A stretch of DNA of 64,000 nt from Trifolium pratense (Eukaryota; Streptophyta; Magnoliopsida; Fabales; Fabaceae): positions 33,530,838 to 33,594,837 of the forward strand of contig NC_060059.1 of the NCBI RefSeq assembly GCF_020283565.1, read 5' to 3'. A model generated the notes under the pieces. That model was given only the letters and a program-made list of their open reading frames with translations. It was not told the origin of the DNA and did not search any database. Position numbers and translations under genes: made by a program. This document shows positions 23,311 to 34,982 of this stretch, in pieces. Position 1 is the first letter of the stretch; every line of letters begins with the position of its first letter.

Positions 23311-23639
23311 TGTACCAATTAGTGTTATTCAGATTATATTGTAAGAACTAAGAAATACTATAGCAATAAAAAGCTCATATACTGCATGATATATCTTGAT
23401 TGGTATGTAGCATTCAAATTGAGAATGTCCACTTATGAGGTACAAGTTTTCAAGTAATATGATGACAATAATTTCAATCAATTTTCGGTACACGAGTGCT
23501 GCATGCATGAAACTTGGGGTATGTAAAATATCTTGACGTATATGGTTTTTTTTTTTTTATAAATAATTATCATTTGAAATTTAGGTGTATGTGGTTTTTT
23601 TTTTTTTGAATGGAAAGGTGTATGTGGTTATTTTCACAT

Positions 23640-24262
23640 TAATCACACTAAAAGATTTAATATGGAATTGGAAGCTTGACTTTGTAGATAATTTAATCGC
23701 GACTTTGAATGTTGCACCAATCTCAACCGTTGTGGATTCTTGGGTTTGGAAGCATAATCCAAATGGTTGTTTTTCAGTTAAATCGGCTATTATATTAAGT
23801 ACGTACTTATAAAGATCCAATTAGCTTATGTGAGCTACGTACTCCGTTGAGGAATCCTAGTTGTTATCAAAGGTTTGGATGTTGTGAGCACCAACAAATG
23901 TTAGGGTCTTCTTTTGACAACTTAAGAAAGATTGCCGACTCGGTAAAACCTATTTAAATGCAAGGTGATTATAAAGATCACTTGTGAGTCCCAATGTGCG
24001 TCATGTCATGTGGGGTGGTGTTAGCTAGGATTGGTTGATCATTTGTTTGTTACTTGTCACCAAAGTTTTCCTATTTTGGTATCATATTTTGAGGTTGTTG
24101 AGTTGTGAATTTGTGGCTCCACAAGGTATTTTAGGGTTTTTAGTTTTATGGGGTTGTATGTTGCGAAAAAAGTTAGGTCGTTTTCTTGATTTGGTTGCCA
24201 TCGATGAGATCGGCGCTTGTTTCGCGTGTGATAATATTGAATTCGTCATGGGAATTTGTTAG
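23640..24262 (+). pseudogene. LINE C-terminal region remnant
   Basis: Plus-strand frames contain LIWNWKLDFVDNLIATLNVA and DSWVWKHNPNGCFSVKSA, which is the zinc-binding reverse-transcriptase tail of plant LINEs. This is followed after frame changes by phrases like FPILVSYFEVV and LVLWGCMLRKKLGRF. The pieces are in different frames with stops between, so this is a decayed retroposon. Confidence 0.6.
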
Positions 24263-25013
24263 GACCGACGTCGAGAAATATTGAGAAGAATAAGAGAGAA
24301 TGAAAGTGTAATTGTGTGGGAGTTTATTGAATGACCATGTTATATCTTTGCATATTGGATGTATGTCTCTCTTATGTACTATTTCAATTGGGTTTTTTCA
24401 ATACAATCCATAGTCTTAACCATTCTAATAAACACACCTAGCTTAGTCATTTACTTAAACACCAAGTAATCTAACTAATAACTAATCACATTAACAAGCT
24501 GTAACTACTTTTGTCTACTAATTAACTTTGTTCCAAGTAATGACACCCAATCTACTAGTATTTTTTGAATTATACCCTAACGTTGTTCTTGTGTTTGACA
24601 TTAATTACAATAACAAAAACCTTATTTATGTTTATTTTCAAAATCCCAGCAACACGAACGAAATTTGTTGGTATATATTTGTATTTACGATTGTAATTAA
24701 TCTTGAGAATCATGATATGTCGTATATCAATCAAATATTAACTATTACGTAGTTAATAAGAGAACATATAAATGTACCAAAAAAAAATAAAAAATAAGAG
24801 AATATATAATATAAGGCTTACGGTGGCGAATATTTTTTGACCTTTTATGTTTCTACTCATTTTTGACAAATAAATTCATTTTTTTTTTAATAATACAAAT
24901 AAATTCATTTATAATAGCTAAATATATATATTATTAGGATTACGATGATTACCAACTTATTCAATTAAGAAAATATATTTTGTGGTAGCTTTGGCTACCC
25001 CATTGCAAGCCGT
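24263..25013. other. Non-coding, nothing recognised
   Basis: AT-rich sequence with small frames only (for example 24528-24752). No motif, repeat end or RNA gene was recognised. Confidence 0.4.
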
Positions 25014-25022
25014 AGCTTCGTC

Positions 25023-26032
25023 GGCCAAGTCTAGCATGGGAAAGACATGTAGGTCTCCCATGGTGGAAAACAAATTTTTAACTTTAGATCATAAAGGTCT
25101 ACTATAGACTATAATAAAGTGTCCACACCATATTCTATCCTCTTTCATCAAAATTATTTTTTAATTTATATAATATTATTATTAAATCGAACTTAGAAAT
25201 CGAACTTAAAATTATTATTAAATCGAACTTAAAAATCGAACTTAGAAATAGAGAAGGTTGATAAATCCTTTTTAATATCTCATTTTTAAGTTGATTTGTT
25301 TTTGTCTATATAATAGTGATTTTTTTCCACTGTTATCCGGCCCGCTGGATCACCTAATGATTCGGTGGCCAGTTCTGACATCAAGTACGTGGTTTCAGCC
25401 TTCTCCGACAGCAGTTGCAGTGGATCGAACCTCCTAATAGTGACTTTTTTAAATATTCTTTCTCATTTACAATAATTATTAAAATAATAAACTAATTTCT
25501 ATTCTAATGAGAAAAATTATATTTTTAGACTAGAAATTGTTTCAAAGCCTAAAGAAACAAAAATAAAACTATTAAAAATGTTGATTTTTCTCTCAAATAA
25601 TATGTAACAAACATACTTTAAAAATGTTAATTTAGTGAATTGAGCAGATAAAAGATAAATTAACACGGAGAATTCTATTTTTCCCTTACTCTTAAAAAAT
25701 GAAGGTAACAACAAATACAATTACTAATAAAATAAATAGGGATTAAGAAATGAAAATAATATCGACAAAGATTAAAAATTGCATACACAATATAAACTTT
25801 GAAAGATAAATTAGAAAGATTAATTTTGGCATATAAAAATTAATTTAATAATAACATATAATTAATTTAATAATAATAATAATATATAAATTAAAAAATA
25901 ATTTTGATGAAAGATGATATAATATGGTGTGAACACTTTATTATAGCTTATGATAGACCTTTGTGATCTAAAGGTAAAAATTTATTTCCCACCATGAGAA
26001 ACCTACATGCCTTTCTCATGCTAGACTTGCTC
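25023..26032. mobile_element. 1.0-kb Mutator-type element with 9-bp TSD
   Basis: Terminal inverted repeats of about 150 bp (CAAGTCTAGCATGGGAAAGA against its inverse near 26010-26028) are flanked by an exact 9-base duplication AGCTTCGTC at 25014-25022 and 26033-26041. The interior is AT-rich with no transposase. A SINE-like repeat sits inside it at 25322-25437. Confidence 0.85.
25322..25437. repeat. SINE/MITE-like repeat, copy 2
   Basis: T run followed by CCACTGTTATCCGGCCCGCT, then CCAGTTCTGACATCAAGTAC and GGATCGAACC. The order of phrases is the same as at 10985 and 38085. Confidence 0.5.
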
Positions 26033-26347
26033 AGCTTCGTCCCTAACATAAGATGATTGAATCATATCCACATCGTTCTACACAGTGCAGTGCTATAAGT
26101 CATTGAATCAAAGAAATAAAATGTAACTTTGATAATATATATCGTGCAAAAATGAAAGAAGTATAGAAAGGATATATGTATGCAAAGTTTATAAGTATAT
26201 AGTATTATTCATTTGAATTTAGCAAAATACAACATAAGATTCTATTTATTTATTTTTTTCTACATAAGTACACTTCACATGAAGTTTTATTTATTGTAGT
26301 AGTAATTTATAAGATCCCACTCTTATCAATAGTTCCTTACTTCCTTC

Positions 26348-29300
26348 TTAGTTCTGAGGTTCTGCGTCGGTATAAGCATCATGGTTTTCGGCAGGCCATC
26401 CACCACCGCGTCCACCACCGCCCCAACCACCTCCACCCCAACCACCGCGCCCACCACCCCAACCACCACCGCGTCCACCACCGCCCCAACCACCGTGCCC
26501 ACCACCCCAACCACCGCGGCCTCCTCCACCCCAACCACCACCACCCCATCGACCACCATAACCTCCACCTCCATAATATCCCTGAGTGTCTATTTTATCT
26601 ACAAATTAATCACAGATAAAATAATCAGTGTTATAAAACTATGTATAAACAATAGGAATAATAGGGAAGAATAAAGAGAAAAGGAGAAGAGAGTAGAATA
26701 ACATAGTCTGTATTATTCTTAAGTGTATCCTTTACATGATACCTGAGTTCTATTTATAAGCAAATATAATGGGCCAATAACATGGGCCTAGAACTTATAT
26801 GGACATCCACTAAATATTCATAACACTCCCCCTTGGATGTTCATCGAGGATATGCCTCATTAAAACCTTACTAGACAAAACCCATTGGGAAAAAATTCTA
26901 GTGAAGGAAAAAGAGTACAACATCCTTTGTGTTTGAACTGAACTGCCTCGTTAAAAACCTTACTAGGAAAACCCAGTGGGACAAAACCATGGTGAAGGGA
27001 AAAAGAGTGCAGAACATATTTATGTCTCTCCCTCATAAAAACAATTATATATGAGATGAAGAAAATCAAATAATCTTCTGTAGTAGTTGTTCAAAAGTTT
27101 ACTTGGCGATGACTTGTAGAAAATTTGCTCTATCTTCCTTTTATGTTACTCCGCGAATTAGCAGTCTTGCGACGTTATCTTCATATTGAATTGTTGCAAG
27201 AACCCTTCAGAAGAAAAAAAAATTACAAATCTCTTGTATGTGATAAATCACGAACTTCAATTAAAACACATTCTTGACTCATCTCTCGTAGCGCTAAAGT
27301 TTCTTCATCATTTCATTTTGTTTCACAACACGTTATCAGCACGATAGTCTCTCCCATTTCAAGAAAGATATAGCAACAATGGGAAGTGACAATTTTATTT
27401 TATCTATGATTTTTTTTATTCTATTTTTTCAGATTTTTTTTCTTCTCGTTTTTTTTTTAATTCACAAACCTACGATCCAGAAGTATCGTGGTGATATATG
27501 AATCCTGTAGATTCATAGTGTGATGAAACTTTAAAATATGAATCCTGAAGATTCATAGTATGATGAAATTTTAAAATATGAATCCTGAAGATTCATAAGC
27601 ATACACTTATAAAAGTACCGTAAAATATCTTTTAAAATATGAATCCCGAAGATTCATAGATATAAGTAAAATCAATATCTTGTTAATCTTTTAGAAGAAT
27701 TCAAAAACATCAATCCCTGAAGGATTGGATAAATAACTGATTTGATTTGTTATACAGTTCTTGAACAATTTAAGAATCAATTTTTATTCTCCATAATTAA
27801 ATAAAATGATAAGCCATTGGAACATAAGAAACCGTTTATTGTCTATTATTTTTATTCAATCATTTAATTGATAGTCTTCTATTTTTATACCCATTAAATA
27901 AATTGAAGAAATTAATGTTGCACAATGCAAAAATATGGCTCCGGAAGAGCTAATATATTTTTACATATGAAGGAAAAACAAGAACGCGTTGAGAATACAT
28001 TATATTTTTCAAGTCTCCAAGAAATTTATTAAAACGAAGGAGACCTCGTATCTCAATATTACGAGACATGTTTTTTTAAAGAAAGTATCAACCTTTTGTC
28101 TCTAGTTTGGGAAATACTTATAATATTTGTGCAACTCAAGCACATGTTCAAGTAAACCAGAAGTTTACAATTTAAATCATATATATTAAGTTTGTAATTG
28201 GCAAGATCGGATGGGTCATCCCGAATCTATTATGATGCGAAATATAAAATAATATTATATGTATTGAAGGGCCTGAAGTTTCTTCAATCTAATCATTTTT
28301 ATGTGTTACTACTTCCCAAAAAAAAAGTTGATAAATTAAGTAAATGAGCATCTTTTATTTTTAGAATATACGAAAGGTGATATTTATAAATCAATACACC
28401 GATCATGATGTGAACCAATTAGAACTTTATAATTTTAATTTATGCAACAACGAAATGGTCACATGTGTGTTTGTTGTCAACTCACAACCAGAAGTTTGTG
28501 AGATTATTTTTACTAATTTGGTTAAGAGCTCATTTAATATTTAATTTTCTAGAAAGTATTTGATAAGTATCGAATGTCAATTAAAATTATATAGAACATC
28601 TCGTAGAATATGATAATACAAGAAGAAAAAATAATGGAATTGACGATCCATTCTCTAGACGTCTAAAGTTAATTACATGATCGATACTTATGAGATCAAT
28701 ACTTCAAGTTCTATTTTATATTTTGGGAACATTTAAATATATATGTTGAGATATTGATTTGCTCAAGCCAATATGTTATTATACAAAAGTCTTCCCCTTA
28801 ACTTGCAATTAAGTTTAGTTTTATAATCTAATATTTTCATATAAGCATTTTTGGATGTGTTGGTATGTTCCGATTGCTCCAATATAATGCAATACGATGA
28901 ATTATTAAAGAATATTGGGAAACTATATTTGATATGACTCTTCATCCCTTATAAATTATATTGAGCCAATAATTAGGGACTTGTTTATAACCCAGAAGGA
29001 TAATTTTCAAGTGATGATGAATTAGTTTTCCCAATATTAGGGGGAGGGAATAAGCAGCTGAAAAATATGAACCAGAAGTTCAAATGAATCACTTGAAATA
29101 AATAATTATTATTATCTCATCTTGATCCTCATATAAAATAGATTGAACTAGATGTTCAAAAGATATATCATTTGCAAAGTCTATGAAATCAACTATCAGC
29201 TGCTAATGCTCCAATCAAAATAGATGTCCCTGTTGGACAATCTTATATTGCAAATGAATTTTAACCACCCTGTAGCGTGGTAGGTCAGTCGGTTCCAAAG

Positions 29301-31966
29301 ATAAAAATCCTCAAATAGGAAAAGGAGCTAAAAACAAAGATGACCCAAGTGAGGATATGAAAATTCCAAAAGAACATTCGACATAATTGATTTTGCAGTT
29401 CAGAAGAACTTATCAGGTACCTGAAATTTATGAAAATAAAGAGATCTCGACGAATTATGTCATGAATGGAATACGATGAAACCGAAAGAAAATCAACGTT
29501 GACGATGATTATTTATATATTATAGCGCTATATATTACAAGAAATAATGAGGATCATGAATCAAAGTCTATTAAGGATTATAGACAATGAAATTATTGAC
29601 TAAATAGATAGACGTGATTGATACAATATTAAAGTAGCTTTGCAAAGCGAAATATTCTTGGACTAGTAGTCCATTTCATCTGCAGATGGAAACAATTCGA
29701 TATGAATAAGTTCTCAAGAAAAAAGAAAATAATGAAAATAAAATATTTAGAGTTTGAATGGTTATTCAAGTATATCGATAAATGTCTATCATTGATTTTC
29801 AAGAAGCATATTCACCTAAAGTGAATTCCAAAACTTCTTTGTAATTAATTAAGTTGAGTAGCATATGAAATACTCAATTTATGTGAAATATGTGTTTTAA
29901 CGTATTTGATTGGCTCACTTGATAATGATGATTATATGAAAATCCTAAAAGGATTTAATTTTCGTAAGACACATATATATTGGAGAGATGACTTTATAAA
30001 CATGAATAACTCTCCTTATATACTCGGGCAACATCTATATGCATGTTGTATAATATTCTTGTTGAATATTTCCAAGTGAGAAATATGAAAATGACAATTT
30101 GTACATTTTAAGAAAATATTTGGCAATAAATTTGATATATTTAAGATTTATATCGATGATAAAAATATGATCAAGAGACTCCTGAAGAGCTTGAGATATT
30201 GTCATTTCTTACAAAATAAGTATTTGAAGAATGCTTCGTGAATCATGAACCTTATATAAAACATGATTCTATATGAAATTGTTGTAAGTTCATCAATAGT
30301 GAATTACTAATTGGTCCTGAAGTACCATATATCAAATGCTAATATATTTGTTGAGAAATATCATTTACTATAAATATTATCAGAACTCCTGAAGAGCTTC
30401 TAAAATTCGTAGATTAAAGAAATATGTTGAATGCACAAAGTTTATTTGGAATCACAAATTTATAGTAAAATTATATAGCAAAAGTATTAGAACAGTTTGA
30501 CATGGACAAATCTGTTGTGTACTAAAATGGTTGTGATGTCATTTGATCTGAGCAAAGATCGTGTAATGCATCTAAAAAATGATGAACAATTTGAATTGGT
30601 CCTGAAGTACCATATCTTAATTCAATTAAAGACACTGATATATTTTACTATATATAGTTATAGTTATACATGTCGTGATATTTTATTCAGCTAACACAGA
30701 TATTGGAACAAAGTCAAGCATAATATTTATACCTTAAAGAAACATCAATATCATCCAATCGTGTGAAGATTTCAGCACTACATCAAGCAAGTTGAGAAGA
30801 CGTTTTTGTCGAGGTCTGTAATTCAACACATACAATAAACTTGATGTTTTTATTACAAAAGGATGGTTCATGCAACAATTCAATATGAAGATAATATCGG
30901 ACTCACTGCTAATTTGGAGAAGAACATAATAAAGAAGATATGACAGATCTTTCTACAAAGTCAACTTCAAGTAAAGCTTTTGATCAACTACTACAGAAGA
31001 TTATTTAAATTTTCTTCGTCTCATATATAATTGTCTTTATGAGGGGGAGATATAAATATGTTCTGCACTCTTTTTCCCTTAACCATGGTTTTGTCCCACT
31101 GGGTTTTCCTGGTAAGGTTTTTAATGAGGCAGTTCACACACAAAGGATAATGTACTCTTTTTCTTTCACTAGGATTTTTTTTTCCCAATGGGTTTTTTAC
31201 TAGTAAGGTTTTAATGAGGCATATCCTTAATGGACATTCAAGGGGGAGTGTTATGAATAATATGTAATGAATGTCCATTATGTGGTAGGTTTTCTTGTCC
31301 CCTAGTGTGTCCTATAAATGACACTCTTATTTCCATGTAAACACACACTTGTGAATAAGTTTATTCCTTTCTCTTATCCCTTTCTCTTCTTCCTCTCTAT
31401 TCTTCCATATTATTGTTCATGCTTAGAAATAGTTTATAACAGTTATAATGAACTTCACAAAATCCAAAAAGCTATAACTTATTTTCATATAATGTAAAAA
31501 TAATAAGAGCTTCATTAAGTTTGATAAAATTATAAACTCAAATCATCTACGGTCAGTTTCAGTTTTATGGTGCAATTGACTATAAACTACCAAATTAAGA
31601 AATAATCATTTTTCTCTTAATTATTTTATACTAACTCTCTAATTCTCAAAAGAAGGGTCTCCTGACAATCAAAAATTCGGCCACGATGTATGTAAAATTT
31701 GACAAAAAATTGTTTCCATCAAGAATCAAATTCGGATTCTCCCGAACGATTCATCCCAGAGTTGTTCATTAACCACTCGAATTTAATGTCTTGATTATTT
31801 CTCTTTAAAGCCAATTAACTATACATATATGATTAAGATTTAAACACATATGATATCAAATATGATTACCATCTTTGTTGTCCAAGTCTTTGGGTGCAGA
31901 TTCTGCAAAGATGAGAATGTTGGAAGCCAACAACATGGCTAGAAAAAGTAACGCCTTGGAATTCAT
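26348..31966 (-). CDS. Secreted glycine-rich protein (gene 3), split by Copia
   Basis: Minus-strand exons are 31966-31870 (97 nt, MNSKALLFLAMLLASNILIF plus a short acidic linker) and 26598-26348 (251 nt), giving 115 aa. The donor GATG|GTAATC and acceptor TTTGTAG|AT are intact and the phase-1 join restores Asp, as in the other GRP genes. The mature part starts KIDTQGYYGGGGYGGRWGGG and is a long run of GGGGWGGG/GRGGW. It ends WPAENHDAYTDAEPQN. The intron of 5271 nt holds about 4.8 kb of Copia sequence (26629-31441). Without it the intron would be about 460 nt, like its relatives. Promoter and 3' block are conserved. It may still be expressed by splicing across the insertion; the alternative is a gene silenced by the insertion. 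No internal stop is present. Confidence 0.78.
26629..27215 (-). mobile_element. Copia 3' end, minus strand, in GRP intron
   Basis: The inverse of 26629-26825 is an LTR (TGTTATGAATATT to TTATAACA, 197 bp). It is preceded on the minus strand by the polypurine tract AAGGGGGAG and about 390 bp of the pol 3' end (ACTACTACAGAAGATTATTT). It is inverted and diverged relative to the right end at 30860-31441, so it belongs to a second element, not to a simple LTR pair. Confidence 0.75.
27324..31441 (+). mobile_element. Degenerate Copia element lacking its 5' LTR
   Basis: Starts with the tRNA-primer-site-like CGTTATCAGCACGA at about 27329. It then has a leader with repeated ATGAATCctgaaGATTCAT hairpins (27494-27660). 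Remnants of the pol order follow: a GAG-pre-integrase phrase (RLGHP, about 28207), a connection-region phrase near 29280, the reverse transcriptase YIDD core (30147-30158) and the C-terminal phrase near 30940-31005. The polypurine tract AAGGGGGAG is at 31240-31248 and the 3' LTR at 31249-31441. Frames are broken throughout, so it is inactive. Confidence 0.75.
31249..31441 (+). repeat. 3' LTR of the Copia element
   Basis: TGTTATGAATAATATG to TTTATAACA, 193 bp, with TGTTAT/ATAACA inverted tips. It follows AAGGGGGAG. No direct 5' partner exists; the only other copy (26629-26825) is inverted and belongs to a different subfamily. Confidence 0.75.
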
Positions 31967-32028
31967 TTTTTCTAAGTACTCACTCACTTTCAAACTTAAC
32001 GATGAAAATGAAGTGGTCCAGTGTTTGG

Positions 32029-32152
32029 TATTTATAGGCAAATGTGTGACAGAAATGGAATAAGCTAGAGCATTAAATTTTAGTGACATTTATTATTTGG
32101 TTCATTCTTATCTCTTTTTTTTTTTCTTTCTTGAGTTTCTATTATTAGTAAG
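32029..32152 (-). promoter_or_regulatory. GRP gene promoter module (gene 3)
   Basis: Minus-strand order: upstream box (inverse of 32131-32152, ACTTACTAATAATAGAAACTC), GATAAGAATG (inverse of 32103-32112), TATAAATA (inverse of 32029-32036). The last two are 67 bases apart. Confidence 0.72.
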
Positions 32153-32447
32153 TGAATCTACCACATTCAGATGGTATAACAATGATCTTGATTGGTAGCA
32201 TATGAATTGAGAACGATGATGTTGTCCATTTATCATTATAGGTGTGAAATGCTAGTTTTATGATGTACATGTGATGACAAGAAATTCAATTAATTTATGC
32301 ACGGCGCATAAGTATAAGTCTTAAAATTATGGTGAAATTTATGAAACAAAGTTTTTACCAATGTTTTTTCTTTAAAAAAAATAGGACATCGTAAATGGGT
32401 TGAGCTGTTTTGCTTTATTTTTGCTAGTGATTTAATGGATAACCAAC

Positions 32448-33143
32448 TAGGGGTGATCGTATCCGAACCAATCCAAAAGTAAAACCGCAAATCGAACCAA
32501 ACCAAACCGAAAACCGCAAAAACCGCATTTGGTTTGGATGTATTTGGATGGCTTTCTTACTGAACCGCAAACCGCAAAACCGCAAACCGCAAAAACCGCA
32601 AAAACCGCGGATAACCGCAAAAACCGCATTAAGTTACTATTATATATTTATATTCCAATATCGTAAAAGAAAATATATTTATATTCCAATATACATGCCC
32701 AATTACCAAGTCAGTCGACCAAATTAATCGAACTTCAAGTTGTTTTTATTTTTTGTACTGAAATTTTATTTTGGTGTTGTAATGTTATTTTAAATAAACA
32801 AATTTTATCGGTACCGTGATGTTATTTTGAAAATTCAATTTTTTTATATATTTAAAATTGTAAGTTACTATAATGTTATTTTGGATAAATAATTTTTGTT
32901 GGTACTACAATGTTATTTTGGAACTTCAATTTTTTATTTTTTTTTTATGCTTAAAATTGTTCGGTACAATCGTTATGTTTTAAACCGCACCAACCGAACC
33001 GATCCAAACCGCATTGATTTGGTTTGGTTTGGATGACTTTTTAAAAATCAACCGAACCAAACCGAACCGCATGCATTTTTATCTCGTGGTTAGGATGACT
33101 TTTATGCTCAAAACCGAACCAAACCGCACCGCGATCACCCCTA
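32448..33143. mobile_element. Non-autonomous hAT element with 8-bp TSD
   Basis: Ends TAGGGGTGATCG and CGATCACCCCTA, flanked by the exact 8-base duplication TAACCAAC (32440-32447 and 33144-33151). Both subterminal regions carry many AACCGCAAA/AACCGAACC words, a typical hAT subterminal repeat pattern. The middle has GTAATGTTATTTT repeats. Length 696 bp, no transposase. Confidence 0.87.
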
Positions 33144-33151
33144 TAACCAAC

Positions 33152-34799
33152 CATGGTTTCTATTTCTTACATGATCGATGACAATGAGTACACCAAAAAA
33201 AAAAAGTTGTTCAAGTGGGTATCAAAATATAAAATCGGTTTTTGTTTTTTGTTTGAATTGCCATCATTTTAAAATAAAAAATAAAAAAAAGCATTATATA
33301 TCGGAAACTAAATACCAAATTGTCATGTTTTGTATGAGATTTTCTTTTGGCACCTTACTCATTTTCATGAATTTACAAGAACACTCTACCAACTTTGTTT
33401 TTTTATAACTCTTGTCAAAAAAAAAAAACTTTGTTTTTTTATAATGTCCGTTACTTAAGTAGCGAACGACATTTTTAAAAAATTTATCATTTTTATAACG
33501 TCTACTACTTAAGGAGCGGAAGAGTATAAATGGAAATATGTAGGGTGCATGAGAAAAAAGTATGATGGTAGATAAATATCTCGTTTTGCATTAGCTTAAG
33601 CCCTTTTATGCATAGGCCCAATTAGTTAGAAGCCCAACTTGTTTCTCTCTTGTTTAGTTAGCTACAGCTTATTTTTCTGCTACATTGCTAGCTACAGCTT
33701 ATCTAATTAAGTTACCGGTGTATATAGCTTCAAAAACTAATTGACTCTGTATTCAATTTTTCTTCAATAATTTTCAGTGTAGAAAATATGGATTTTTTTG
33801 TTTTCTGGAGATCTTCATCATCAACATTTTGAGAATCCTATCATTTTTATTTCACAGTCGATGAGTTTTTTTTTTATTATAAAAAATTGAATTATAAGGA
33901 GAACAAGGGGTACTCAACCCTTACGATTTAAGAACAATCACCTTAGATACATTGAAAACAGGCTAATAGATTGTTGCACCAATTATAATAAAAAAGTAAA
34001 TAAACATTACTCCGTAATCGGTCAATAATTACCACTACCACTACCACAAAATTTAAATAATTTGCTACACTTGGAAATATCAACACAGACTCCTCTAAAT
34101 AATATGTTATTATTACGTATACGCCAAATACATCACGTTGTCGCAAACCATATAATATAACGCAACCTCTCGCTATTTTTTCCGGTTGCTAACTTTCCAA
34201 ATAAAAAAAAAATGTTGCATAACATCTACAAATTGAGTTGAAAATGTGTGTGACTTGTGGGTTCAAAATGGAGAGAGACCCCTAAGTAGGGTGCAGTTTT
34301 CCTGTTTGAATGTGGGTTGTCTCATTTAAGCGGTCATACCTTGCTGATGTGAGCTATATAACAGACAATGTTTGAAAATTTATTTTAAAAATCAACCGAC
34401 TTAAAAAAGTCAAAAAATGTGTCGTTCCATATTTTATTTAACAATCCAATTTACGAGAATGTGTTGAATTGAATGCATTGTTATCATCTACAGTTTGTAA
34501 ATAGATTTTTTTTCTAATTTACCCATTAAATTCTCAATTTAAAGGTATTTATCCTCTACTAATTCTGTCAAAAAAAAATCCATCTACTAATAAAAATAAG
34601 TTATATCCATGTAAAATAAAAGTCGGTTACATGTTGATTGTAAATAACACATGAAAATCTACTTACGTAATTTGTTCTCATCCACTATTGAACAAATAAC
34701 TACAAATTATCAAGGGGTAAAGAATTTTTTTTTTTTTTTACAAAAGGGGTAAAGTAGTTGCAGCTTGTAAATATTAGATCCTTCATTCCAAGTAAACAC
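33152..34799. other. Mostly non-coding intergenic stretch
   Basis: Apart from the palindrome-word fragment at 33440-33560, a minus-strand SINE 3' end is seen at about 33866-33930 (matching 40500-40580 inverted). A further AT-rich part has nothing recognisable. Confidence 0.35.
33440..33560. repeat. Fragment of palindrome-word element
   Basis: Contains CCGTTACTTAAGTAGCG (33448-33464) and CTACTACTTAAGGAGCGG (33502-33519). These are followed by AGTATAAATGGAAATATGTA, which matches the end region of the element at 61740-61790. Confidence 0.55.
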
Positions 34800-34982
34800 T
34801 GTTAGATAATATAGAGTAGTTATTATTAGTTAGTAATAAGGGTAATTTAGACTTTTCAATTTACCTATTTTTCTAGTATATATTCTTATTGTAAGACTAT
34901 GCAATTTAGCAATCTCATTGTAATATTATGAAACCCTAGTAGCCACTTTTGTCTTCTCTGCTTTGTATCTTTAATCTTAACA
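34800..34982 (+). repeat. 5' LTR of the 2.1-kb element
   Basis: 183 bp, TG...CA termini. Directly followed by the tRNA-Met-type primer site. Confidence 0.9.

Noticed and set aside
27490..27660. Regular ATGAATCctgaaGATTCAT units, first considered as a CRISPR-like array
   Set aside because: Spacers are not unique protospacer-like sequences, the host is a plant, and the units lie in a Copia leader. They are short hairpins of the element.
26624..31446. Possible target duplication around the Copia compound
   Set aside because: Left flank ends ATCAG and right flank starts GTTAT; they do not match, in line with two elements or a rearrangement.
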